Shown: positions 53,238 to 62,745 of the stretch, piece by piece | Layout of the letters: the number at the start of each line of letters is the position of its first letter | Position numbering within the stretch: the stretch's first letter is position 1 | Assembly (NCBI RefSeq): GCF_000018025.1 | Contig: NC_009831.1 | Coordinates: forward strand, 3,844,001 to 3,908,000 | DNA length: 64,000 nucleotides | Source of the DNA: Shewanella sediminis HAW-EB3 | GTDB lineage: Bacteria; Pseudomonadota; Gammaproteobacteria; Enterobacterales; Shewanellaceae | Direction of reading: 5' to 3' | Position numbers and translations under genes: made by a program | Notes under the pieces: generated by a model | What the model was told of the DNA's origin: nothing | The model's input: only the letters and a program-made list of their open reading frames with translations | Databases searched by the model: none

Positions 53238-54341
53238 CTAGTAGCTAAACGCATTAACAGATGTGGCCACAATATGTTGCTGTGGTTTAAGAAAGTGCAC
53301 GCCCGCAGTAACGACAGTATCCCCAGTGGTTAAATCGCCACTGACACAGACAGAGTTCTTCTCCATTGCGTCAACCTGGACCGGCTTCTCGATTATCATT
53401 TGGTCTTTCACCAGATAAACACTTTGAGCCGCCCCTTCCCCCGCCAAGGCCGCATAGGGCAAGCAGTAACTGCCTTGTCCGCCGCCAAGGTTCACCGATA
53501 CGTTTATCGCCTTACCAGGTGTCATCTGTTGTGAGCTTTGCGCTAAGAGGAACTGCACGGAATAGGTCTGTTTGATGGGGTCGGCAAGGGTGTTCATTTC
53601 AGTTAATACGGCCGACACAGGTTTTAAACCACCATACCAACTCACTGTAGCCTCTTGATTAAAAAATAGTTTACTGATTAAGTTCTCAGGTATATCGACG
53701 ACCGCTTTTAACTTATTCGGCTGATGGAGAGAGAAAAGCGAGATCCCTGGCGAGGTTTGTTCGAAGGCTTCTTGAGATTGCGAGCCAATAACCCCACTAA
53801 AAGGCGCTTTGAGCTCGGTATAAGATAAGGCATCTTGCGCTTTTTGCAGATTTTGTCTCATCACCTTGACCATGGCTAAGCTGCGTTTATAACCACTTTC
53901 TGACCGGTCCAGATTGACTGCTGAGATGGCGTTATCTGCGATGGCTTGCTTAACACGTTTGAGCTCTGCCGCGGCCAACTCATGTGAAGCACTCGCTTCT
54001 GCCAGACGCGCTTCCAACTCCAGCACTAATACTTGATAGTCATGGGGATCGAGTCTTGCCAGTACTTGTCCTTGGGTGACCTTATCGCCACTTTTAACTA
54101 GCATGGCTTCAATTGTTCCCGGCACTTTAAATGACAACTTAGCGGTTTGTGTCGCTTCGAGGACACCGGAGAAGAGCTTGATGTTGGCCTGTTGCAGGTC
54201 GCTTAGCGTCATCACTTGTATTGGACGCTCGGCTTTTGTGATAACGCTATTTGGTTGTGCCGGAGCTTGGCCGCAGCCGGTTAATATCAATAAGGTTAAT
54301 GGTGCCAGCCCAAAACCGGCTAGTGTTCGTGAAATTGTCAT
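53238..54341 (-). CDS. RND efflux periplasmic adaptor lipoprotein
   Basis: This 367-residue membrane-fusion protein has a lipobox LTGC (about 20-23, followed by GQAPA). It carries a biotinyl-lipoyl-like half motif (GTIEAMLVKSGDKVTQGQVL) and an alpha-hairpin (about 100-165). The second half motif (LSYTELKAPFSGVIGSQSQE) and beta-barrel domains follow. It bridges the RND pump and the outer-membrane channel. It is first in the pump operon, 90 nt after the LysR gene on the same strand. Confidence 0.9.
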   Translation of the reverse strand: MTISRTLAGFGLAPLTLLILTGCGQAPAQPNSVITKAERPIQVMTLSDLQQANIKLFSGVLEATQTAKLSFKVPGTIEAMLVKSGDKVTQGQVLARLDPHDYQVLVLELEARLAEASASHELAAAELKRVKQAIADNAISAVNLDRSESGYKRSLAMVKVMRQNLQKAQDALSYTELKAPFSGVIGSQSQEAFEQTSPGISLFSLHQPNKLKAVVDIPENLISKLFFNQEATVSWYGGLKPVSAVLTEMNTLADPIKQTYSVQFLLAQSSQQMTPGKAINVSVNLGGGQGSYCLPYAALAGEGAAQSVYLVKDQMIIEKPVQVDAMEKNSVCVSGDLTTGDTVVTAGVHFLKPQQHIVATSVNAFSY

Positions 54342-54400
54342 TACTCTCTCCCTACATATCTAATGCGGCAGAGTGTAAATGTTTAACTAATCAAGATAAT

Positions 54401-54422
54401 CAGTGTGTATTGCACAACACTG
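54401..54422. promoter_or_regulatory. Inverted repeat upstream of the efflux operon, candidate LysR site
   Basis: CAGTGT (54401-54406) and ACACTG (54417-54422) are perfect inverted arms around a 10-nt centre that contains a T-N11-A arrangement, the usual form of a LysR-family site. It lies 60 nt upstream of the adaptor start and downstream of the LysR gene's stop, so the LysR protein may control the pump. Confidence 0.45.
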
Positions 54423-54439
54423 TCATGATTTTCATGACA
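54421..54439. promoter_or_regulatory. Perfect 8-bp inverted repeat spanning the LysR stop codon
   Basis: TGTCATGATTTTCATGACA has perfect TGTCATGA/TCATGACA arms with a 3-nt centre and spans the TGA stop of the LysR gene (54432-54434). It adjoins the repeat at 54401-54422. It could be a second regulator site or an mRNA hairpin. Confidence 0.4.
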
Positions 54440-55322
54440 AAGTAGCGAGCTTAGGGACTTCTTTTACTAAAAAATCAATCAATAGTCGTGTCGGGAGACT
54501 TATCCCTCTCCTATCCGGATAGATGAGCCACACATCTTCGGTCTTAGACTGGTATTGCGGCAGAATGCGCACAAGCCCTTCCGATTCGATCGCATTAAAT
54601 GCAAACAGCGGAGGCAAAAAACCAATGCCCTGCCCGCCTATGATAGCGCGCCGGACAAATCCCATATGGTTACTACTGAATCGGCCTGATACTTTTATCG
54701 TTTCGGTGAGCAGATCCCAACAATCATCAAGGGTTCCGTCCGGCCAGCGATAGCAAATACACTGATGTTCTCTCAGTTCATCTAGTGTTTTCGGCATGCC
54801 GTTTTTTTCAATATATTCAGGGCTGGCATACATGCAACGCCCAAGACTTAATAATCGTCTGGCGATAAAACCCGAATCCAGAATTCGGCCCCCGTGAATA
54901 GCAAAATCTAACCCCTGACTGTAAATATCGGTGACATAGTTATTGGTAAAGCGTAAATCGAGTTCAATGTCAGGATATTGTTCCTGAAAACGGGCCAATA
55001 TAGGCTGCAGTGCCTCATCGCTCTCAGGTAGAAAGCCCACCTTAACCTTGCCCACAGGCTTATCATCGATATCATGTAATTTGTTTTTGGCTTGCTCAAA
55101 CCCCTCAAGCACAGTCAACAGCTCATGATAATAGGCTTCGCCGTGCTGGGTTAATCTCAGCTGGCGGGTCGTTCTGAAAAACAGCTGTGCATTAAGGGAC
55201 TTTTCAAGCTCGCCAATCCGTCGACTGACGTTAGCCCTAGGCAGATCTAAAGCCGTGGCCGCAGCGGTAAAACTGCCAAGTTTCACGACAATAGTAAAAA
55301 GTTTCAGATCTTCTATTCGCAT
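54432..55322 (-). CDS. LysR-family transcriptional regulator
   Basis: This 296-residue protein has an N-terminal winged HTH (about 1-60: VVKLGSFTAAATALDLPRAN, VSRRIGELEKSLNAQLFFRT). A C-terminal periplasmic-binding-like effector domain follows (about 90-290), with CYRWPDG and GQGIGFLPPL. The start ATG 55322 is placed at MRIEDLKLF by analogy with family N-termini; an upstream in-frame start at 55370 would add 16 residues. It lies directly upstream of the RND operon on the same strand, an arrangement that fits a local regulator. Confidence 0.88.
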   Translation of the reverse strand: MRIEDLKLFTIVVKLGSFTAAATALDLPRANVSRRIGELEKSLNAQLFFRTTRQLRLTQHGEAYYHELLTVLEGFEQAKNKLHDIDDKPVGKVKVGFLPESDEALQPILARFQEQYPDIELDLRFTNNYVTDIYSQGLDFAIHGGRILDSGFIARRLLSLGRCMYASPEYIEKNGMPKTLDELREHQCICYRWPDGTLDDCWDLLTETIKVSGRFSSNHMGFVRRAIIGGQGIGFLPPLFAFNAIESEGLVRILPQYQSKTEDVWLIYPDRRGISLPTRLLIDFLVKEVPKLATLS

Positions 55323-55407
55323 ATTTAGTAACCTTAAAATCGCCATCATTAACCATTTCATCAAGCCCACAACACAATCACATTTATCTTGCGCCGATGC
55401 ATTAACG

Positions 55408-55439
55408 AAAAAAGCTTAGCCGGGCAAACGGCTAAGCTT
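55408..55439 (-). terminator. Terminator of the trpB gene
   Basis: AAGCTTAGCCG (55412-55422) and CGGCTAAGCTT (55429-55439) are perfect 11-bp arms. On the minus strand the hairpin is followed by a run of T (plus-strand A at 55408-55413). It separates trpB from the LysR gene. Confidence 0.9.
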
Positions 55440-55479
55440 AATGTATGACTCTATAGCTTTTTAACTCAGCATCAAAGTG

Positions 55480-56682
55480 TTAAAGACCAAGCTTGTCGGC
55501 TACATAGTCGGCGTCTTTATCACCCCGGCCAGACAGGTTGACTAAAATTTGCAACTCTTTCGGTAGCTTGGCGGCTTCGCGCATCGCCCAAGCCACGGCG
55601 TGGGCACTCTCCAGAGCCGGAATAATCCCCTCGACCCGCGACAGTGTCATAAAGGCGTCTAAGCACTCTTCATCTGTGACCGAATCATATTCTGCACGCT
55701 CAATATCTTTGAGGTAACAGTGCTGGGGACCTACTCCCGGGTAATCTAAGCCTGAGGCGATGGAGTGAACCGGTAGTGGCTCACCCGCTTCATCTTGCAG
55801 CAGATAGCATTTAAAGCCATGAATGGCGCCCGGCGTGCCCAAAGTGAGGGTAGCCGAGTGCTCCGTGGTATCCAGCCCTTTACCGGCAGGTTCGACGCCG
55901 ACAATTTTCACCTCGCTATCATCCAGAAATGCAGTGAATAGGCCGATGGCGTTCGAGCCGCCCCCCACACAGGCAGTGATGATATCGGGAAGTTTATTAA
56001 ATTTCTGTTGAAACTGCTCTCTGGCCTCACGACCGATAATGCTTTGAAAATCACGCACCATCTTAGGGAAAGGATGAGGCCCAACGACAGAGCCGATAGC
56101 ATAAAGATAGTCTTTCGGATTCTTCAGGTATTCCACAAAGGCGCTGTCGACAGCGTCCTTTAAGGTGGCAGTACCTTGGGTGACAGGCACCAGCTTACAG
56201 CCTAAGATTTTCATTTTGGTAACGTTAGGATGCTCTTTCTCTATGTCGACCTGACCCATATGAATTTCACAAGGGATCCCCACCAAGGCGCAGGCAGTAG
56301 CAAGTGCGACACCATGTTGGCCGGCACCAGTTTCGGCAATCACCTTCTTCTTGTTCATGTACTTGGCGAGTAACGCCTCACCCAGGCAGTGATTGATCTT
56401 ATGAGCCCCGGTGTGGTTAAGGTCTTCACGCTTGAGATAGATCTGCGCGCCGCCGAGTTTGTCGCTTAAGCGTTTGGCATGATAGATGGGGCTTGGGCGA
56501 CCCACATAGTCCTGGAACAGCTGCATCAGCTCATCCTGGAAGCCTTGAGTCTGTCGAATCTCTTCGTAGGCTTGATTAATCGCATCCATCGCACTCTTTA
56601 GCTCAGGCGGAATAATCTGCCCGCCATACTCACCAAAAAAACCTTGATTGTCGGGCATGGGGGCGAATTCGAACTTGCTCAT
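55480..56682 (-). CDS. trpB: Tryptophan synthase beta chain (lone TrpB)
   Basis: This 400-residue PLP enzyme condenses indole and serine to tryptophan. The catalytic Lys is K95 in HTGAHKINH. The [11 protein letters not shown] segment with the catalytic Glu, the phosphate-binding [10 protein letters not shown] and the C-terminal NLSGRGDKD are intact. There is no trpA or other trp gene next to it, so this is a solo or second TrpB. The [14 protein letters not shown] sequence deviates slightly from the usual HKTNQVLGQALLA, which may reflect a specialised role such as indole salvage. AGAGG lies before ATG 56682. A remnant of a second trpB 3' end lies 6.9 kb away at 48611. Confidence 0.9.
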   Translation of the reverse strand: MSKFEFAPMPDNQGFFGEYGGQIIPPELKSAMDAINQAYEEIRQTQGFQDELMQLFQDYVGRPSPIYHAKRLSDKLGGAQIYLKREDLNHTGAHKINHCLGEALLAKYMNKKKVIAETGAGQHGVALATACALVGIPCEIHMGQVDIEKEHPNVTKMKILGCKLVPVTQGTATLKDAVDSAFVEYLKNPKDYLYAIGSVVGPHPFPKMVRDFQSIIGREAREQFQQKFNKLPDIITACVGGGSNAIGLFTAFLDDSEVKIVGVEPAGKGLDTTEHSATLTLGTPGAIHGFKCYLLQDEAGEPLPVHSIASGLDYPGVGPQHCYLKDIERAEYDSVTDEECLDAFMTLSRVEGIIPALESAHAVAWAMREAAKLPKELQILVNLSGRGDKDADYVADKLGL

Positions 56683-56855
56683 AGGACCTCTCTATACTTC
56701 TGTATTTATTGCTACTTTGACATTAATTGGGTTCGTTTTTGATACACCCGATCAATATATAACAGAGTCAAGGAGAGGCCAATAGCAATTAGTATAACTA
56801 TGAAGTAGAGGGGTCTTTGCCAACTAACATGGTAGATCATTCAAATCTCCAGTCA

Positions 56856-59711
56856 TCACACATGAGGGCTAAACTCTCGCCATGCATCATCTGGCTTCCA
56901 GTTAACCGACCACTCAGGAATGTCCTTAGCCATCATGGGTCTCGCAATGCCATAGCCTTGCGCTAATTCACAGCCCGTTTGTAATAGTGTAGTGCCATGC
57001 GCGATGGTCTCGACCCCCTCAGCAATTACCTTATGTTTGAATGATTTAGCCAAGCTCACAACCCCCTCAACAATCGCCAGATCATCTGGTGTCGTCAACA
57101 TATCGAGCACAAAGGTTTGGTCTATCTTAATCAAACTCGCCGGCAATCGTCTTAGATAAGTCAGTGAAGAGTAGCCCGTACCAAAGTCATCTAAAGCAAA
57201 GGTCACTCCCAGTTCAATACAGGCGAGCATGGTTGCCGAGACCTGCATTACATCGTCTATCAAACTCGTTTCAAGTACTTCTATTTCCAAAGAGCTCGGA
57301 GCTACCTCCGGGTGTGCTTCCAGTAGTGCTGCCAAGCAAGTTACAAAGCCATCATGTTGTAGTTGAAGAGCGCTAACGTTGACACTGACAGGAATATCCA
57401 ACCCTAGCTCTTGCCATGCCGCTATTTGACCCAGTGCGGTGTCAATGACCCACTCGCCTACCTCAATGCTAATAACATGATTCTCAATTGCAGGTAAAAA
57501 CTCGTTAGGTCCAACTAAACCACGCTCAGGGGAGAGCCATCGAATTAAGGCTTCAGCACCAATAATTGCTCCCGTCCTCATATTGACCTTGGGCTGGTAA
57601 TACAGCACAAATTCACTTTGATCCAAAGCCTTGCGCATACTCTGCAAATCATCATGTCGAATCTGCATCGCAATATTTTGTGCAGTGTCAAACAAGTGAT
57701 AGCAGTTCTTACCCTCATGCTTTGCTACATACATGGCTTGGTCTGCATGACGCAGGAGTTGGTCTGCATCTATGCCATCTTGTGGGTAAATGGCGACCCC
57801 CATACTGGCAGAGACTTTCAGCATAATCCCCTCCACAGTCACTGAGCCAGAGGCAGCCTCTAACAGCCTTTCCAATACAGGTTCACAATCCTCACCCTTT
57901 TCGATATCCATCAGCACGGCGACAAACTCATCACCACCTATTCGTGCCAGCGTATCGATATCGCGTAAAGCCTCCTTCAGGCGACGTGAGATAACAATTA
58001 ACAATTTATCACCGACGTCGTGACCGTAAGCGTCATTCACATCTTTGAATTTATCTAAATCAAGAAAAACGACCGCTAAGGATGACTTCCGTCGCCGGAC
58101 TTGCACCATGGATTGCGTTAGACGATCAGCCAATAGTGTGCGGTTTGGCAGGTTGGTTAACGTATCATAATGTGCAATGCGTTCCAGCTGTTCCTGATGC
58201 TCTTTAATCGCTGTGATGTCGTTGAATAGGGCGACGTAGTTTTGCACCTTGCCGGTAGCATCGAGCACCGCGCTGATAGTAAGCATCTCTGGATAGATCT
58301 CGTCATTCTTACGCTTGTTCCAAATCTCACCTGTCCAATGCCCATCCGCTTGCAGAGTGGCCCACATCTCTCTATAGAACTCAGGTGAATGTCGTCCGGA
58401 TTGAAGGACCCGTGGGTTTTGCCCTATCACCTCATCGCGTGCGTAGCCTGTAATAGCGCTAAAAGCATCATTAACTTCGATGATGACTCCTGAGGTGTCC
58501 GTGATTGTGATGCCTTGGTTTGTGTGGGTAAATACACTGGCGGCATGTTTTAGCTTTAGCTCCGCTTGCTTGCTCTCGGTAATGTCTAGAATCAGTGATG
58601 TCACACCGATGACTTCACCATTCACCCCCACGATCGGGGTGCTATACCATTCACAAATGATGGTCCTGCCATCTTTTGTAATGTTTTCATTTGAACTTCT
58701 GGTGCATTTATTACCTTTAAACAATATCTTACCGATATTATTGATATCATCTCTAATTTCTTCAGACACCAATATCTCTAATAGAGCATGACCAATAACT
58801 TCGTCAGGGGAGTATCCGAATATCTTCTCGGCTGATTTGTTCCACTCGATACAATTTAAATTGCTATCCCATGAGATGCACCCAAGCGGGGTATTCTGTA
58901 CATGATGGGATAGCATCGCCGTACTTTCCTGTAATGCTGTCGTAGCTTTTTTGCGGTCTGTGACATCCCGGATAAACCCAACGTAACCCAAAATTTGATC
59001 ATCAAGAGTTCTAATAACAATCCTACTGGTTTCACCTACAATGATACTGCCGTCCTTGTGCCGATAGTTCGCTTCATAAGGCGTGACTTTCTCTTTCGCT
59101 GCCAGATTGAAATGAATTCGACCTTGTCGTTCGTACTCTTCATCACTCTCATAAATGATTGATGCTGTTTTCCCCTCGAGCTCATCAATGCCATAACCCA
59201 TCATGAGCTCAAAACCTTGATTTATCGAAACAATATTGCGATTCGAATCGGCAAAGATGCAAGCATCGGTAACGCCATTAAAAATAGAATTAAACAAATT
59301 TTCGTTATTGACTGATGCGCTTTTTGCTGCGTGAAGAGCGAGCAATGCTTCTTTGCGCTCATGAATATCTCTTGGTACCCAGCGCTTGATGAGAAGCAAG
59401 ATGACTAGAACGCCAGCAAAAATGTTGATTAGCTTCGGAATAATGAGCAAAGCGGGTTGTGATAGCAGATCGGCAATACTCTTAGGTATCAGTCCGTACA
59501 GCGAGTTGAAATACAATCCGAAATAGACACTTTCAACGATGGTCCTGAAGGCATCAATGGCAAGGATGATAAGGAGAACCGTAACCGTTCTGCTTACAGC
59601 CCCTTCAGCCCTTAACTGTCTGAGTTTTAGCAGATAAACACCGATAATAACCACCCATAAAGTAGCTAATACCCAGTACGATATAGGTGTAATGAGTTTG
59701 AAAATATCCAT
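56856..59711 (-). CDS. Membrane PAS-GGDEF-EAL c-di-GMP signalling protein
   Basis: This 951-residue protein has three hydrophobic segments in the first 112 residues, then three PAS/PAC domains (about 140-255, 265-385, 395-510). A GGDEF domain with intact G592-G-D-E-F follows, then an EAL domain with intact E720-A-L (GAEALIRW) and DDFGTGYSSLTYLR. Both catalytic domains keep their key motifs, so it may make or degrade c-di-GMP depending on signal. It stands alone between trpB and a receptor gene. Together with the HD-GYP gene and the c-di-GMP riboswitch it gives the window three c-di-GMP elements. Confidence 0.9.
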   Translation of the reverse strand: MDIFKLITPISYWVLATLWVVIIGVYLLKLRQLRAEGAVSRTVTVLLIILAIDAFRTIVESVYFGLYFNSLYGLIPKSIADLLSQPALLIIPKLINIFAGVLVILLLIKRWVPRDIHERKEALLALHAAKSASVNNENLFNSIFNGVTDACIFADSNRNIVSINQGFELMMGYGIDELEGKTASIIYESDEEYERQGRIHFNLAAKEKVTPYEANYRHKDGSIIVGETSRIVIRTLDDQILGYVGFIRDVTDRKKATTALQESTAMLSHHVQNTPLGCISWDSNLNCIEWNKSAEKIFGYSPDEVIGHALLEILVSEEIRDDINNIGKILFKGNKCTRSSNENITKDGRTIICEWYSTPIVGVNGEVIGVTSLILDITESKQAELKLKHAASVFTHTNQGITITDTSGVIIEVNDAFSAITGYARDEVIGQNPRVLQSGRHSPEFYREMWATLQADGHWTGEIWNKRKNDEIYPEMLTISAVLDATGKVQNYVALFNDITAIKEHQEQLERIAHYDTLTNLPNRTLLADRLTQSMVQVRRRKSSLAVVFLDLDKFKDVNDAYGHDVGDKLLIVISRRLKEALRDIDTLARIGGDEFVAVLMDIEKGEDCEPVLERLLEAASGSVTVEGIMLKVSASMGVAIYPQDGIDADQLLRHADQAMYVAKHEGKNCYHLFDTAQNIAMQIRHDDLQSMRKALDQSEFVLYYQPKVNMRTGAIIGAEALIRWLSPERGLVGPNEFLPAIENHVISIEVGEWVIDTALGQIAAWQELGLDIPVSVNVSALQLQHDGFVTCLAALLEAHPEVAPSSLEIEVLETSLIDDVMQVSATMLACIELGVTFALDDFGTGYSSLTYLRRLPASLIKIDQTFVLDMLTTPDDLAIVEGVVSLAKSFKHKVIAEGVETIAHGTTLLQTGCELAQGYGIARPMMAKDIPEWSVNWKPDDAWREFSPHV

Positions 59712-59916
59712 TTTTCTCTAATAGACTCTCTGGCTGCCCAACGAGGTTAATCGCCGTCAGGAAAAATAATAAGCTGGATTTAAGATATGCGACCCTAAGT
59801 GACCAGCAAATAACGGCCCACATAATAAATTAACCGTACGGTATGTTTTGTGTTTTCAATCACTAAACTGGTATTTCAAATAATCCTTAATGCAAATATG
59901 TTAACGAATTGTCATT

Positions 59917-59932
59917 TTGGAACCGTTTCCAA
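59917..59932. promoter_or_regulatory. LacI-type palindrome
   Basis: TTGGAACCGTTTCCAA is a near-perfect palindrome with a central CG, the form of LacI-family operators. It lies about 205 nt upstream of the GGDEF-EAL gene and downstream of the TonB-dependent receptor. A related string, GTTTCC-GTTGCAAT-CAC, recurs at 62825-62845 upstream of the receptor. No LacI gene is in the window. Confidence 0.35.
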
Positions 59933-60136
59933 GTTGCAATCCACCTCCTAGAATGGGTTTTCACACATGCTTACTAACGCCCTGATAAAAAACTACAATT
60001 AAAATAATCACTAACTTGAAATAACTAGGCTAGCAGTATGCTCCTTCAGAAAGCCACTTAGGAAAGAATGTTAAATATAACAATGAGCAACAAAGGTATA
60101 AGTTCGTAACACCTTATCTCTGATCTCTTCAAAACA

Positions 60137-60166
60137 AAAAGCCATCGAGTCTCCTCGATGGCTTTT
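60137..60166 (-). terminator. Terminator of the TonB-dependent receptor gene
   Basis: GCCATCGAG (60141-60149) and CTCGATGGC (60154-60162) form a perfect stem with a 4-nt loop. It is flanked by A on the left and T on the right, so it can work in both directions. It lies 33 nt past the receptor stop. Confidence 0.9.
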
Positions 60167-60198
60167 ATCTCGACGGGGACTAACCCCTTTAGCTAAAC

Positions 60199-62745
60199 CT
60201 AGAAGCTAAAGTTAACTTTTGCCGTGTAGGTCGTGCCGTCGAAGCCGTAAGGCAGTGCGCGCACCGGGTACTGAAAGGCCTGATTGGTGATGAAATCGAG
60301 CGATTCATTCGCCCCCAGCTCATCTGGGGTGACATCGAAGATGTTATTGATGCCCGCAGAGACGCTCAAGGATTCGGTGAACTGGTACTCCAGATTGATA
60401 TCCACCAGCACGGCAGCCTCCACTACGCTGGTAGGTAGGAACGAGCCTGTTGGCGATAACTCATCGGGCAGACCGATATGATCGTTACCGAAGTAAGTCA
60501 CGTTAGTTTCACCGAAGTAGTTAGCTCTGAGCATACCGCGCCAATCATTCCTGCTGTAATCGAAGGTTAAGGTAGCACGCTGCTTCGGTTGACCATCGGT
60601 TAAGAAGCTACGCTGAAGGTCGTCCAGCGCCACATCCTCGGGGATCCCGTCTGCCGCATTCACACTGTCTATCTCAGTTTCATTGAGGTTCCCTGCCAGC
60701 GTGGCATTGAAGTCGCCATCAAACAGGTCAGTACGATAGGTCACAATCAGATCGACACCTTGCGTCGTCGAGTTGACCGAGTTTGAGAAGTAGTTAGCTT
60801 GATCGGCGCCTGTGGCGTTCAATGCCGCCATGGCATCGGGGCTAAAGGCAACGTCATCGGCCGAGAGCAGGCTGCCCAAGGTGATCCTGTCTTTAATCTT
60901 GACCTTGTATGCATCTAAGGTCACCGAGATCGCGTCGGTCGCATTGAAGACGAAGCCAAGACTTAAGTTTTCGGAGGTTTCAAGGTCTAAGCTGTCGACC
61001 CCTAAGGCCGACGGAAAATCTGAACCTGCGGTAGCAGTAAATGAGTCAGACAGTACACCACCCGGACCTAAGTTGGTGGTGTAAGCCGTATAGGCACTTT
61101 GCTGCAAGGATGGCGCCCGAAAACCGGTAGACACCGCGCCACGAAGGGCAAAGTCATCGGTCACTTCATAGCGGGATGAGACTTTCCACACCAGATCGCT
61201 GCCCGCATCGGAGAACTCCTCGAATCGAGCCGCCGTGCCCAGAGACCAGGTATCGGTTAACTGGGTCTCGAGATCCAGATAGAAGGCATAGCTGTTACGG
61301 TCGGCCTGACCTGCGGCATCGGGCCTCAAGCCTGGGTATGCCTGAAATCCACACCCAGCATAGACATCCGGATCCATGACCGACGGAAAGGCGCTATCGG
61401 CATTAGAGATACCGCAAGAATATGAGGCCAATTCACCGGCAACAATTTCATAGTTTTCGGTGCGGTATTCGGTACCGAACGCAACATAGAGCGGAGCATC
61501 GCGACCTATCTCAACAAAGCCTGAGACATCGGCATTAAATGTGGTCTGGTCAAAATGGAAACCACCGGAATAACCCGATGTTGGCCCGGAGTTGGCCGCG
61601 ATATCTTCATCCGTTGCACCAGGGTTGTTGTGTAGGTACTCGGCCGCATAGGAAGCGTTTATGCTATCTCTGGAATCAAAATCATAACGGTTTTGACCAT
61701 AAACACCCGAAACATCGAACAGCCAATCATCGTTGATATCACCACGTATACCTGCGGCGACAGAGATATCCTGCGCTTCATTATAGATACGAGGCAGGAA
61801 GCCATCCGGGTACACCTGGGCTATATTTTTAGCCGCTTCATCGAAGTTACGCCAGAAACCATTACCCAGCGCCGTACGGTTAGAGTAGCCACCAAAAGAG
61901 TAGAGTTCGACATCGCCCACCGGCATCATGGCATTATAAAAAACTGATTCAAACTCGGAAGCGGCGTTACCTTGTCCCCAACGAACATCATCGGACAGGG
62001 TACCCGGCGCGATGGTAGAAGAACCACCAATATCAGGCTGGGCACGATTAGTGCCGTCGGCATCACGGTACTCAAGAGACAGGTTGATAAAGCCGCCGTC
62101 ATCACCGAGATCGAAACCGGTATTGAGCCCTATAGAATAGTTGTCACCATCGCCTTCGCCCGTCGTGCCACCTTGAAGGTAACCGGTCGTCTCACCTGTG
62201 GTGTCTTTGAGTGATAAGTTAATCACCCCTGCGATGGCATCAGAGCCATATTGTGCAGCTGCGCCATCACGCAGTACCTGCACATCTTTCAGTGCGATAA
62301 GCGGGATAGCATTCATGTCAGTACCCGCTGCGCCTGCGCCAACTGTGCCATTGAGGCCGAAAATAGCTTGGTTATGACGACGTTTACCATTAATCAACAC
62401 TAAGGTTTGATCGGGCTGGAGTCCGCGCAGTGTCGCCGGGCGAAACAGATCGGAGCCATCGGAGACTTGAGTGCGGCTGAAGTTAAATGAGGGAACACTC
62501 GCCTGCAGGCTCTGACCCAATTCGGTAAAGCCACCACGGCTTAGGCTTTCGGCACTGATAATATCGACGGGAACAGCCGACTCAGTCGCCGTACGGCTCG
62601 ATACCCGGCTTCCAAGTACAGACATCTTTTCCACGTTCGCATCGATTTGTGTTACTTCGGATGTTTCCGCGTAAAGGTTTGAGCTTGTTAAAGCTAAGGC
62701 GATGGCCAGCGCTAACCCATCTGGTTGAAATCTTGTGTTCATCAT
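60199..62745 (-). CDS. TonB-dependent outer-membrane receptor
   Basis: This 848-residue protein has a signal peptide (cleavage near YAETS, about residue 26). A TonB-box-like EKMSVLGSR follows, then a plug domain (about 50-175, with TLRGLQPDQTLVLINGKRRH and DGAAAQYGSDAIAGVINLSL). A 22-strand barrel ends in AKVNFSF, with a C-terminal Phe. Such receptors import siderophores, vitamins or carbohydrates with energy from TonB-ExbBD; the substrate here is unknown. GGAAG precedes two adjacent ATG codons (62745 and 62742); either may be used. It is monocistronic with its own terminator. A candidate operator lies at 62825-62850. Confidence 0.9.
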   Translation of the reverse strand: MMNTRFQPDGLALAIALALTSSNLYAETSEVTQIDANVEKMSVLGSRVSSRTATESAVPVDIISAESLSRGGFTELGQSLQASVPSFNFSRTQVSDGSDLFRPATLRGLQPDQTLVLINGKRRHNQAIFGLNGTVGAGAAGTDMNAIPLIALKDVQVLRDGAAAQYGSDAIAGVINLSLKDTTGETTGYLQGGTTGEGDGDNYSIGLNTGFDLGDDGGFINLSLEYRDADGTNRAQPDIGGSSTIAPGTLSDDVRWGQGNAASEFESVFYNAMMPVGDVELYSFGGYSNRTALGNGFWRNFDEAAKNIAQVYPDGFLPRIYNEAQDISVAAGIRGDINDDWLFDVSGVYGQNRYDFDSRDSINASYAAEYLHNNPGATDEDIAANSGPTSGYSGGFHFDQTTFNADVSGFVEIGRDAPLYVAFGTEYRTENYEIVAGELASYSCGISNADSAFPSVMDPDVYAGCGFQAYPGLRPDAAGQADRNSYAFYLDLETQLTDTWSLGTAARFEEFSDAGSDLVWKVSSRYEVTDDFALRGAVSTGFRAPSLQQSAYTAYTTNLGPGGVLSDSFTATAGSDFPSALGVDSLDLETSENLSLGFVFNATDAISVTLDAYKVKIKDRITLGSLLSADDVAFSPDAMAALNATGADQANYFSNSVNSTTQGVDLIVTYRTDLFDGDFNATLAGNLNETEIDSVNAADGIPEDVALDDLQRSFLTDGQPKQRATLTFDYSRNDWRGMLRANYFGETNVTYFGNDHIGLPDELSPTGSFLPTSVVEAAVLVDINLEYQFTESLSVSAGINNIFDVTPDELGANESLDFITNQAFQYPVRALPYGFDGTTYTAKVNFSF

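Larger units (their letters stand above)
59712..60198. other. Intergenic region upstream of the GGDEF-EAL gene
   Basis: No gene is seen. It contains a LacI-like palindrome at 59917-59932 and the receptor terminator at 60137-60166. The remaining A/T-rich sequence should include the promoter of the minus-strand GGDEF-EAL gene. Confidence 0.45.
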
